Shown piece by piece: positions 54,003-61,712 of a stretch of 64,000 bases of DNA. Made by a program: the position numbers and the translations under genes. Origin of the DNA: Terriglobia bacterium. Its GTDB lineage: Bacteria; Acidobacteriota; Terriglobia; Acidiferrales; UBA7541. Position 1 is the stretch's first letter. The number at the start of each line of letters is the position of its first letter. Under the pieces are notes generated by a model, which made no database searches, had not been told where the DNA came from, and was given only the letters and a program-made list of their open reading frames with translations. The stretch spans positions 1-64,000 of the forward strand of contig JAIQFG010000015.1 of assembly GCA_020073375.1 (NCBI GenBank). The letters are read 5' to 3'.

Positions 54003-55967
54003 CTATTGCCCGTTCCCAGTGCCTGACGGCCGGTTGGACAGCAACAACACTTCATCCGCTTGCCTTGCCGGATCCACATACAACTTCCCGCTGGCCGCCG
54101 TTCCCGGAATCAGCGTGTCCTTGGACGTCTTCCCACTCTTCGCGTCGGCGATCGTAATGTTATAGACCTCCAGCGTGCGCGCCATGGCCCGGTCAAAATT
54201 CACTTTGCCCTCGGCCAGGTTGATGCGCGCGCGCACCTCGGCCGATTTCGCGGCCGCCAGCGTGTTCTGATCGGAAACGATGTTGAACAGCGTGGAAGCT
54301 CCCACCTGAAATTTTTTCTGCTCCGCATCGAGCGTCTGTTGATCCAGGTCGCGCGTCTGGCTCGCAGCGGCGAGCGTGGCGCGGGCTTGCTCCAGAATGA
54401 TTTGCGCGTTGTGCACGTCGATGGCCGCGTTATTCATGATTTGACGGTACCGCGCTTCGTCCTGCCGTTCATTCAAGAGTGCGGTGACATTGTTCGCCTG
54501 CGCGGCGCGATTGCGGATCGGAATGGTCAGGCTGATCTGCGCGTTGTATTCCGGATAGACGCCGGTGAACATGTCACCGAGCGAGGATGCCAATCCGGTC
54601 ACGATCGGCGGCAGCGGTGTGCACGGGGTGGGAGTGCAGGTGGGCGTGCGATTGCCCGCCAGCCCTTCCGTCGCGTACTCGCCGGACAGGGTCAGAACCG
54701 GGAGCAGCGCGTTTTTTGTGGCGCGCACGTTGATGTCGTCTCCCTTCAGGGCAATGGAGGATTGCAAGACGTCGGGGCGCTTGGTGATGGCTTCCTTCAC
54801 CAGGTCTTCCAGGGGAATCTTTTCTACTTCGGCTGGCGCCTCGTTGGCCGTGTCGGTGGGAATGATCTCCACGTCGCGCAGCGCCGCAGAATTGGGGTCC
54901 TTGGAAATCAGGTTCAGCAGCGTGAGTTGGTCCTGCAGCACGGTGGTTTGGGCCACGATCAGAGCCTGGTTGGCGGTGGCCACCTGCGCCTCGGCCTGCA
55001 CAATTTCCAGCGGGGCAAGCGTGCCGACATCCACCTGTTTTTTGTTATCGCTGTACGTCTTATTGGCCAGTTCAATCTCCTGCCTGGCGACGTCCACATT
55101 GCCGCGCGCGAAGACCAGTTCCCAATAAGCGTTCGCCACCGCAGTGACCGAAGTAATGACCTGCTGTTGGAACGTCTGGTCGGCGATGTTCTTGTTCAGC
55201 TTGGCAATGCGTATGAAATGTTCGTTGGCCAGCAATCCAAACCCGTTCAACAGTTGCTGGCTGCCCACGAAGATGAAGTTGGACTGCACGACCGGATCGA
55301 AAAAGCCGGCGGTGCTCGTGGTGGAAGTCCGGGTATTGTTGAAGGTCGCCGAAAAGGCCGTGCCGGTGTGAAACCCCTGGCTATAGGTCAAGTCACCGAT
55401 GGCCGCGTGCGTTCCCAACTTGGAAAAATTTCCTACCGCGGCGCTTCCGCCCACTCCCGCGGTGATTGGGTTATTCACCGGGATCGATCGCGAATCCAGG
55501 CTCAATGTCGTGGTGACCTGAGGGTCGAAGTTCTGCGCCGGAATGTTTCCAAGCGCCGGAATCGTTCCCCCGGACGCTCCGCCACTCAGCGTTCGCAAAA
55601 TATTAGCCTCGGCCAGCCACGGCGCGTACCGCTGGATGGTGAGGTCCAGATTATTCTGCAGCGCCAGGTCGATCGCCTCCTGCAGGCTGATGGTCAGCTT
55701 GCCGTCCTTGATCATCTGCTCCAGGCTCGCGGAATTTACCAGCACAGGCTCCGGAACCGGCGTCGGCACATAGGGTGCGAAGATATGCGGAAACAACCTC
55801 TTGCCATGGGTATAGTCCTGATTCGATACCTGGATAGTCCGGCCAGATGCCTGCGCCGGCGGCGCGGCGCCGGCCGGTTGCTGCGCCAGCGCGGGTGAAA
55901 CCGGCGCCAGGACCAAAAGTAACGCCAGCATGGCGGCAAGCGGCACACGACAGAGCCTTCCAATCAT
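54003..55967 (-). CDS. TolC-like outer-membrane efflux protein
   Basis: 654 residues, longer than E. coli TolC (about 470). Signal peptide (AAMLALLLVLAPVSPALA), a 90-residue N-terminal extension, then two OEP repeats with the ISLQEAIDLALQNNLDL motif, coiled helices (ANKTYSDNKKQVDVGTLAPLEIVQAEAQVATANQAL read in segments) and the second repeat entry LVKEAITKRPDVLQSSIAL. It would form the outer-membrane tunnel of a tripartite pump; no pump genes are adjacent. AGAGGAAA precedes the ATG. Confidence 0.88.
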   Translation of the reverse strand: MIGRLCRVPLAAMLALLLVLAPVSPALAQQPAGAAPPAQASGRTIQVSNQDYTHGKRLFPHIFAPYVPTPVPEPVLVNSASLEQMIKDGKLTISLQEAIDLALQNNLDLTIQRYAPWLAEANILRTLSGGASGGTIPALGNIPAQNFDPQVTTTLSLDSRSIPVNNPITAGVGGSAAVGNFSKLGTHAAIGDLTYSQGFHTGTAFSATFNNTRTSTTSTAGFFDPVVQSNFIFVGSQQLLNGFGLLANEHFIRIAKLNKNIADQTFQQQVITSVTAVANAYWELVFARGNVDVARQEIELANKTYSDNKKQVDVGTLAPLEIVQAEAQVATANQALIVAQTTVLQDQLTLLNLISKDPNSAALRDVEIIPTDTANEAPAEVEKIPLEDLVKEAITKRPDVLQSSIALKGDDINVRATKNALLPVLTLSGEYATEGLAGNRTPTCTPTPCTPLPPIVTGLASSLGDMFTGVYPEYNAQISLTIPIRNRAAQANNVTALLNERQDEARYRQIMNNAAIDVHNAQIILEQARATLAAASQTRDLDQQTLDAEQKKFQVGASTLFNIVSDQNTLAAAKSAEVRARINLAEGKVNFDRAMARTLEVYNITIADAKSGKTSKDTLIPGTAASGKLYVDPARQADEVLLLSNRPSGTGNGQ

Positions 55968-56288
55968 GATAAGTTTCCTCTCAATCCAAAATTCAGTATT
56001 TTGAATCGGCGATGTGATGGCGTAAGAGAGCTAAGAGATTTAAACGTCCGCCGGGGCCGAATTGTTTCAATTATTTTGCCCGCGCCTGCCGGGATTTTCC
56101 GCCTTGCAGTTCATCAAGCTGGTTTCAAAGCCGCCCGCTTGTTAACCCGAATAGTTCCCATGATTTCGCCGCCGTTAACCGGGACGGACAAGCCCGGCGC
56201 CCCCGTATTGGACGCGAGATTCCGCCGAAGGTCAAGGCCCGCCTCGCCAAATTGAGCCCATGGGAAGAAGCAGTGTTGTAAAGCCAAT

Positions 56289-56353
56289 GTAGCGCCCGCC
56301 TTCAGGCGGGCACTTTGGAGCCAGGCACATGCCCGCCTGAAGGCGGGCGCTAC
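56289..56353. repeat. family B palindrome doublet (B2)
   Basis: GTAG plus CGCCCGCCTTCAGGCGGGCA, spacer, GCCCGCCTGAAGGCGGGCG plus CTAC. Intact, almost identical to B3 at 58661. Confidence 0.92.
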
Positions 56354-56402
56354 AACCCATCAAACGCATCCTCCCGCATCCCCCGTCCCAGCGCCTCCCT
56401 CC

Positions 56403-56431
56403 TTGACTTTCGTTTAGTGGGCCGATAGTCT
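56403..56431 (+). promoter_or_regulatory. possible pyrE promoter
   Basis: TTGACT (56403-56408), 17-base spacer, TAGTCT (56426-56431). The -35 is good, the -10 poor. Transcription would start within a few bases of the pyrE ATG (56441), meaning a nearly leaderless mRNA; no ribosome site is visible. Confidence 0.4.
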
Positions 56432-56440
56432 TGGCCCGCG

Positions 56441-57049
56441 ATGAAGCCAGACGCCATCAAGCAGATTCTGGAAACGGTCGGAGCCGTGCGTCAGGGCCAT
56501 TTTGAGCTGACTTCCGGCCTGCACAGCGGCACCTACGTGCAATGCGCGCTGGTCCTGCAGTATCCAAAATATGCCGAGCAGTTGGGCCGCGCCCTGGCCG
56601 CTGAATTCATGGACCTGCGCGTCGATTGCGTTGCTTCGCCCGCCCTGGGCGGCGTAATCCTCGGCCATGAAGTCGCCCGTGCCATCCCTCCAAACGCCCA
56701 TGGCAAGCCCGTCCGCGCCATTTTTGTCGAGCGCGACGCCACCGGCCAACTCACCCTGCGCCGCGGTTTCCGCGTCGAGCCCGATGAACACGTCCTGGTC
56801 ATCGAAGACGTCTGGACCACCGGCGGCTCCACTTGCGAAACCATCCGAGTCCTCGAGGAAGCCGGCGCCCGCGTGGTCGCTGCAGGCGCCCTGATCGACC
56901 GCAGCGGCGGCTCCATCGAACTCCCTGTCCGCACCGAAGCCCTCATCGATCTCAGAATCGAAAGCTATGAGCCCTCCGACTGCCCCCTCTGCCACAACGG
57001 CAGCGTAGCCATCAAACCCGGCAGCCGCTTCGCCCGTTCTAATCCCTGA
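56441..57049 (+). CDS. pyrE: orotate phosphoribosyltransferase
   Basis: 202 residues. HFELTSGLHSGTYVQCALVLQYP (orotate side), LGGVILGHEVAR, and the PRPP loop VLVIEDVWTTGGSTCETIRVL. The acidic pair in the loop (E-D) is present. Makes OMP from orotate and PRPP. Slightly longer than usual because of a C-terminal extension with CPLC (one Cys pair). No other pyr genes adjacent. Confidence 0.93.
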   Translation: MKPDAIKQILETVGAVRQGHFELTSGLHSGTYVQCALVLQYPKYAEQLGRALAAEFMDLRVDCVASPALGGVILGHEVARAIPPNAHGKPVRAIFVERDATGQLTLRRGFRVEPDEHVLVIEDVWTTGGSTCETIRVLEEAGARVVAAGALIDRSGGSIELPVRTEALIDLRIESYEPSDCPLCHNGSVAIKPGSRFARSNP

Positions 57050-57137
57050 TCCTCCCTCATCCGATTTCACGCGTTTCGACGCAAGCCGTTTCCAGCCCTC
57101 GGAACGCTCCCTCGTGCGATAATTCCGGACCGGATCC

Positions 57138-57968
57138 ATGCGCAACATCAAACTTACGCTCGCCTACGACGGCACCGACTTCAGCGGCTGGCAAATCCAG
57201 CCCGGCCAGGCAACCGTGCAGGGCACGCTGGCCGAGGTCCTTGAAAAACTCACGCAGAGCCCAATCCTGATCCACGGCGCTGGCCGCACCGATGCTGGCG
57301 TGCACGCCGCCGGGCAAGTCGCGAATTTCAAAACCGAATCGCCCCTGAGCCCCAACGATTTTCAACGTGCCTGCAACGCCCTGTTGCCGCCGTCGATCCG
57401 CGTGGTCGCCGCGGAGGAAGCCGCGCCCGAGTTCCACTCCCGTTGGAACGCGCTTGCCAAGACGTACAGCTACCGGATTTTTCGCGGCCGCATCGTTCCG
57501 CCATTCGCGTGGCGCTACGTGCACCAGGATTCCAGCCCGCTCGATTTCGCCGCCATGGCTGAGGCCGCGCGCCGTTTCGAGGGCGAACACGATTTCACCA
57601 CGTTCGCCGCGTCCACTGGCTCGGAAGAAGACGACCGCGAACGCCTCACCACGCGCACCATTTTTCGTTCGGAATTGGTGCGCTGCGCGGAGCAAAGCAT
57701 CAGTGGCCAGGCGCCGGCCGAGGAATGGGTCTACGTTGTCCGCGGAAAATCCTTCCTCCGCTACATGGTCCGAAAAATAGTAGGCACGCTTGTCGAAGTC
57801 GGTCGCGGAAAACTCACCCCGGACGACATCCCAAATTTGCTCGCAATGCGCGACCGTTCCAAGTCTGGCCCCACCATGCCACCGCAGGGTCTGTGCATGA
57901 TGGGCGTCGAGTACGAATCGACGGCGCAAACGATTGCAATAGATGACGCCGGATCGGCGGCCGGCTAA
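57138..57968 (+). CDS. truA: tRNA pseudouridine synthase A
   Basis: 276 residues. Start MRNIKLTLAYDGTDFSGWQIQP, catalytic Asp in GAGRTDAGVHAAGQVANF, RVVAAEEAAPEFHSRWNALAKTY (RxxSR-type) and FLRYMVRKIVGTLVEVG at the C-terminus. Converts U38-40 of tRNA anticodon arms. An extended -10-like TGCGATAAT (57115-57123) precedes the ATG by about 15 bases, so the mRNA leader would be very short. Confidence 0.95.
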   Translation: MRNIKLTLAYDGTDFSGWQIQPGQATVQGTLAEVLEKLTQSPILIHGAGRTDAGVHAAGQVANFKTESPLSPNDFQRACNALLPPSIRVVAAEEAAPEFHSRWNALAKTYSYRIFRGRIVPPFAWRYVHQDSSPLDFAAMAEAARRFEGEHDFTTFAASTGSEEDDRERLTTRTIFRSELVRCAEQSISGQAPAEEWVYVVRGKSFLRYMVRKIVGTLVEVGRGKLTPDDIPNLLAMRDRSKSGPTMPPQGLCMMGVEYESTAQTIAIDDAGSAAG

Positions 57969-58045
57969 CTTGCTTTCACAGCAGGAAAGACCGCGGCAGC
58001 GAATCAGACTGCATTGACCGCTCCTTGCGGCGTGCTCCGGTTTTG

Positions 58046-58120
58046 GTAGCGCCGTCGTCCCGCCGGCTCCGCGACCATTTATCGATTATCGAAAAACTGC
58101 CCGCAAGATGCCGGCGCTAC
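58046..58120. repeat. family C palindrome doublet (C4)
   Basis: GTAG plus CGCCGTCGTCCCGCCGGC, spacer, ATGCCGGCG plus CTAC. The right unit is shortened. In the 296-base gap between truA and the small Cys-protein gene. Confidence 0.8.
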
Positions 58121-58264
58121 CGGCCCATAGCGAAAAATGCGGACTCGCCGCCGCCGTATGTGTCCCCGCACTCGATAGCGATGCGAAGACATGCTTGGTT
58201 TCCAGCGAAGGGTTCGAGTAAGATACGCGATAGTCGCTGATTAACCGGGGAGGGGAACTCGATC

Positions 58265-58570
58265 ATGGCCGAAGAAACTGCACCGCAAGGCACGCCGCCC
58301 GCGCCCGCGGCCGCAGCCGCTCCCGCCGCCGTCGAAGCCGCGCCGCAGGAAGCGAAGCTCAAGGTGCGCAAACCGAAGCAGCGTTCCTGCGACGAAAAAG
58401 ACGCCAAGGGAAAACTCTGCGGCGGCCATCTGAAGCGCTGGTACGACTACCCGAAGGACGTCGAAGCCCGCATCGGCAAGGACGCCGAAATCTATCGCTG
58501 CGAATTCTGCAAGACCCTATACAAGCCCGACCCGAAACAGTTGCCGCACAGCTACACATTGCGGTATTGA
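58265..58570 (+). CDS. small basic protein with possible zinc ribbon
   Basis: 101 residues; GGGGAGGGG lies just upstream of the ATG. The first 28 residues are Ala/Pro-rich and disordered, followed by a Lys-rich patch (LKVRKPKQR), then a compact domain with C42, C52 and a C-terminal CEFC pair (SCDEKDAKGKLCGGHLKRW... YRCEFCKTLY). Four Cys in two groups could bind one zinc. Family not recognised; the good ribosome site and composition say it is real. It might contact nucleic acid or ribosomes. Confidence 0.7.
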   Translation: MAEETAPQGTPPAPAAAAAPAAVEAAPQEAKLKVRKPKQRSCDEKDAKGKLCGGHLKRWYDYPKDVEARIGKDAEIYRCEFCKTLYKPDPKQLPHSYTLRY

Positions 58571-58660
58571 GGGCGCCGTTCTAATTTTGACCTTGTCCGA
58601 TTTTGCGATTATCTGCCATTGCCGCAGGCAGTCGCGGCAATAGCAATTGGCATAGCCCAT

Positions 58661-58725
58661 GTAGCGCCCGCCTTCAGGCGGGCACTTGCGAGTCTCGCGC
58701 ATGCCCGCCTGAAGGCGGGCGCTAC
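58661..58725. repeat. family B palindrome doublet (B3)
   Basis: GTAG plus CGCCCGCCTTCAGGCGGGCA, spacer, GCCCGCCTGAAGGCGGGCG plus CTAC. It ends 19 bases before the start of the LeuA-like gene. Confidence 0.92.
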
Positions 58726-58744
58726 AAAAGTCCGGCGGTACGCC

Positions 58745-59980
58745 ATGACCGACGACGGCCTGATCTACGATTGGAACACGGCGGGAGATTTTCTTTTCCC
58801 GCCCGGCCGAAAAATCACGCTGGACGACGAAACCCTGCGCGACGGCCTGCAAAATCCCTCCGTCCACAATCCCACGATCGAAGAAAAAATTGAAATCCTA
58901 CACCTGATGGAATCGCTCGGTATTGAGAGCGCCAATATCGGCCTTCCCGCCGCCGGCCCGCGCGCCTACGCAGACGCCGAGGCGCTGGCCGTGGAAATCG
59001 CCCGCTCCCGCATGAAGATCCGTCCCAACTGCGCGGCGCGCACCGTCGAGGATGACATCCGGCCCGTCGCCAAAATTTCGCAGCGCGCCGGAATTGCCGT
59101 CGAAGTGGGAATGTTTCTCGGCTCCAGCCCCATCCGCCGCCTGGTCGAGGGCTGGACAGTCGATTTCCTGCTGCGCACCACGGAAAACGCCGTGCGCTTC
59201 GGCGTCGCCCAGGAATTGCCCGTGATGTACGTGACCGAGGACACTACGCGCACAGACGCTTCCACCGTCGAGGCGCTGTACTCGGCGGCCATCCGTTGCG
59301 GCGCCCGCGCCATCGTCCTGTGCGACACCGTGGGCCACGCCACTCCCATGGGCGCCTACAACCTGGTGAAATTCGCGCGCGAAAAGATCGTCGCGCCCTC
59401 CGGCCAGTCCATCCGCGTCGATTGGCACGGCCACTGCGATCGCGGCCTGGCCATTGCCAATTCGTTCGCTGCCATCGCCGCCGGCGCCGACCAGGTTCAG
59501 TCCGTGGCCAATTCGCTGGGCGAGCGCGTGGGCAATACGCCCACCGAACTGATGCTGGTCAATATGCAATTGCTGGGCATGATCGACCGCGACCTCTCCA
59601 AGCTGCGCCAGTTTTCCGAAGCCGTCGCGCGCGCCACGCACACCGTTATTCCCCCCAACTATCCCGTCGTCGGCCGCGACGCTTTCCGCACCGCCACCGG
59701 TGTCCACGCCGCGGCCCTGATCAAGGCCCAGCGCATGGGCGACGCCGCCCTGGCCGACGCCGTCTACAGCGGCGTCCCCGCCTCGCTCTTCGGCCTCGAG
59801 CAGATCATCGAAGTCGGCCCCATGAGCGGAAAATCCAATGTCCTGCACTGGATGCACCGCCACGGCATTCCCCCCAGCGACGAAACCGCGCAGCGCGTCC
59901 TCGACGCCGCAAAACTCGCCTCCACCGTATTGACCGATGAAGAACTCTTCGCCCTATGCAGGCAGCCGTCTCCCCGATAA
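58745..59980 (+). CDS. 2-isopropylmalate synthase / HMGL-like family protein
   Basis: 411 residues from ATG 58745; the longer open frame translates repeat B3. DRE-TIM metallolyase: ITLDDETLRDGLQNPSVHNPT (DETLRDG with catalytic Arg/Asp), metal motif VDWHGHCDRGLA (HxH), and NSLGERVGNTPTELML. This resembles LeuA (2-isopropylmalate or homocitrate synthase), but no regulatory C-terminal LeuA dimer domain is present, so the exact substrate is open. It condenses a keto-acid with acetyl-CoA. No leu genes adjacent. Confidence 0.82.
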   Translation: MTDDGLIYDWNTAGDFLFPPGRKITLDDETLRDGLQNPSVHNPTIEEKIEILHLMESLGIESANIGLPAAGPRAYADAEALAVEIARSRMKIRPNCAARTVEDDIRPVAKISQRAGIAVEVGMFLGSSPIRRLVEGWTVDFLLRTTENAVRFGVAQELPVMYVTEDTTRTDASTVEALYSAAIRCGARAIVLCDTVGHATPMGAYNLVKFAREKIVAPSGQSIRVDWHGHCDRGLAIANSFAAIAAGADQVQSVANSLGERVGNTPTELMLVNMQLLGMIDRDLSKLRQFSEAVARATHTVIPPNYPVVGRDAFRTATGVHAAALIKAQRMGDAALADAVYSGVPASLFGLEQIIEVGPMSGKSNVLHWMHRHGIPPSDETAQRVLDAAKLASTVLTDEELFALCRQPSPR

Positions 59981-60317
59981 ACTAATAAGGATTGCTTCGC
60001 GCACTGGGCCGGTTTCCACCGCGCAAAAAATCGTTTGCGCCTCGCGCCCGGATTCGCAATGGTTTTCGTGGCGCCGGCGTCTCGCCGGCAGTTTTTGAAT
60101 TCCGCCGCGGCGGAAAAAATATCCGGCGAGGCGCCGGCGCTACGAAGGATAACGCGCGTCCGCGATTGATAAGCTCGCGCAGGAACATTATTCGCGCCTG
60201 CGGAAGAAGCGCACCGAGAATGGCAGGCCGGGTTTACCGTTTGACCCGCGCTCCGGAATGGTGGACACTGGCACACTCGCGGCAATTTGACGTGCGCACG
60301 CCGCGGCAGAGTGGGCC
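59981..60317. other. intergenic region with repeat C5
   Basis: 337 bases. Besides C5 there is a 43-codon open stretch at 60159-60290 (AIDKLAQEHYSRLRKK...) without a normal start codon. It may be a gene remnant or chance. No promoter recognised for the M20 peptidase that follows. Confidence 0.35.
60068..60143. repeat. family C palindrome doublet (C5)
   Basis: GTGG plus CGCCGGCGTCTCGCCGGCAG, spacer, TCCGGCGAGGCGCCGGCG plus CTAC. The left foot is changed to GTGG. Confidence 0.85.
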
Positions 60318-61589
60318 GTGAAGCGCATTCTTCTATTGTTTACAATTGGTATCGCATTGACCTCCTTCATCCAGAATTTCGCGCGCAAAGCTTCGGCCTC
60401 CCCGGCGCAGGAGGATCCCCGCGTCGCCCGCGTGCTGGAAATTCTCCACGCAGGCGTCCAGGCCGCCACCGAGGAGCAAATCCGCATCACGGAGATTCCC
60501 GCGCCGCCGTTTCAGGAGTCGGCCCGCGCGGCCTACATGAAAACGCTTCTGTCCGCCGCCGGCCTCCACGTCACCGTCGATACGACGGGCAACGTCATCG
60601 GCGAATTCGCGGGATCCTCGCCCGAGATCGTCATGCTCACCGCGCACATGGACACGGTCTTTCCCGCGGGCACCGACGTGCGCGTCAAGCGCGAAGGCGG
60701 CCGCCTGCTCGCTCCGGGAATTTCTGACAATGGCACTGGCCTTGCCGCGCTGGTGGCCATGGCCAAGGCGTTCCGCGAAGCCAAGATCAAGTCCACCAAA
60801 ACGATTCTGTTCGTTGCCGACGTGGGCGAAGAAGGGGAAGGGAACTTGCGCGGCATTCGTGCTCTGGTGGACGCCTACAAAAAAAACCTGAAATACGTGA
60901 TCGCCCTCGACGGCTCGGCCACCGAATACGTCACCAACGCCGCGCTGGCTTCGCGCCGCGTGGAAGTCGCCATCGCCGGTCCGGGCGGCCACAGTTGGTC
61001 CGATTTCGGCGTGCCCAATCCAATCCACGCTCTGGGCCGCGGCATCTCCCGCTTCGTCGCCGCACGCGTTCCCGAATCGCCGCGCACGAGCTTCAACATC
61101 GGCGAGATCGAGGGCGGGACGTCGGTGAATTCCATTCCCATGAACGCGCAGATGAAGGTGGATTTGCGTTCCGAATCCGAAGCGGAACTCACCAAGCTGG
61201 AAGGCATTCTCCGGGACTCGATTCGCGCCGGTATCGATGAGGAAATGTCCGCCGCCCGAGAACGCGGCATGGCCGGCAGCGCCACTCTGCTCGATTTGAA
61301 AATCAGCGTCCTCGGCGTGCGCCCGTCCGGTGAGCTCGCCGATGATTCGCCGTTGCTGCAAGCGTTGCTCGCCGCCGATAAGCGCCTGGGTAACCGCTCG
61401 CGCATGGAGCGTTCCTCAACCGACGCCAACATCCCGCTCTCGGTCGGCATCCCCGCAATTTCCATAGGAGCCGGAGGCCGCAGCGGCGGCGCCCATACTT
61501 TGGAAGAATGGTTTGACCCCACCGGCCGTGAACTCGGACTGCACCGGGTCGCCCTGACCACTCTGAGCGTCGCCGGCCTGGAACCGTAA
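60318..61589 (+). CDS. M20-family metallopeptidase, secreted
   Basis: 423 residues; signal peptide (ILLLFTIGIALTSFIQ). Zinc ligands in TAHMDTVFPAG (His, Asp), SDNGTGLAALVAM (Asp) and DVGEEGEGN (catalytic Glu, zinc Glu), lid domain with GPGGHSWSDFG and NSIPMNAQMKVDLR, C-terminal His in GGAHTLEEWFD. PepT/tripeptidase-like branch of M20. Cleaves small peptides or amides in the periplasm. Stands alone. Confidence 0.88.
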   Translation: MKRILLLFTIGIALTSFIQNFARKASASPAQEDPRVARVLEILHAGVQAATEEQIRITEIPAPPFQESARAAYMKTLLSAAGLHVTVDTTGNVIGEFAGSSPEIVMLTAHMDTVFPAGTDVRVKREGGRLLAPGISDNGTGLAALVAMAKAFREAKIKSTKTILFVADVGEEGEGNLRGIRALVDAYKKNLKYVIALDGSATEYVTNAALASRRVEVAIAGPGGHSWSDFGVPNPIHALGRGISRFVAARVPESPRTSFNIGEIEGGTSVNSIPMNAQMKVDLRSESEAELTKLEGILRDSIRAGIDEEMSAARERGMAGSATLLDLKISVLGVRPSGELADDSPLLQALLAADKRLGNRSRMERSSTDANIPLSVGIPAISIGAGGRSGGAHTLEEWFDPTGRELGLHRVALTTLSVAGLEP

Positions 61590-61603
61590 AAAAGAAAAAG
61601 TGC

Positions 61604-61680
61604 CGTCATTCCGTTCACGGAGAACGTTCTCGGTGAACCGAGGCGCGTTTCTCGCCGAGGAATCCCTCTTCGATCGGATT
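61604..61680. repeat. family F relative (F2)
   Basis: GTCATTCCG...CGAGGAATCCCTCTTCGATC shares the start and the GAGGAATCnCTCTTCGATC segment with F1 (29813), but the outer inverted arm is missing; a small dyad GAGAACGTTCTC lies inside. It is between the convergent M20 and TPR genes. Confidence 0.6.
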
Positions 61681-61712
61681 CCAACGAGCACTCAATCCAT
61701 ATTTTCAAATTC

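Larger units (their letters stand above)
55968..56440. other. intergenic region between TolC-like gene and pyrE
   Basis: 473 bases between divergent genes. Contains repeat B2 (56289-56353) and a likely pyrE promoter (56403-56431). The left 320 bases should hold the TolC-type promoter; no clear boxes seen. Confidence 0.5.

Noticed and set aside
60159-60290. 43-codon open stretch before the M20 peptidase
   Set aside because: No ATG, GTG or TTG start and no ribosome site; could be a remnant but cannot be supported as a gene.
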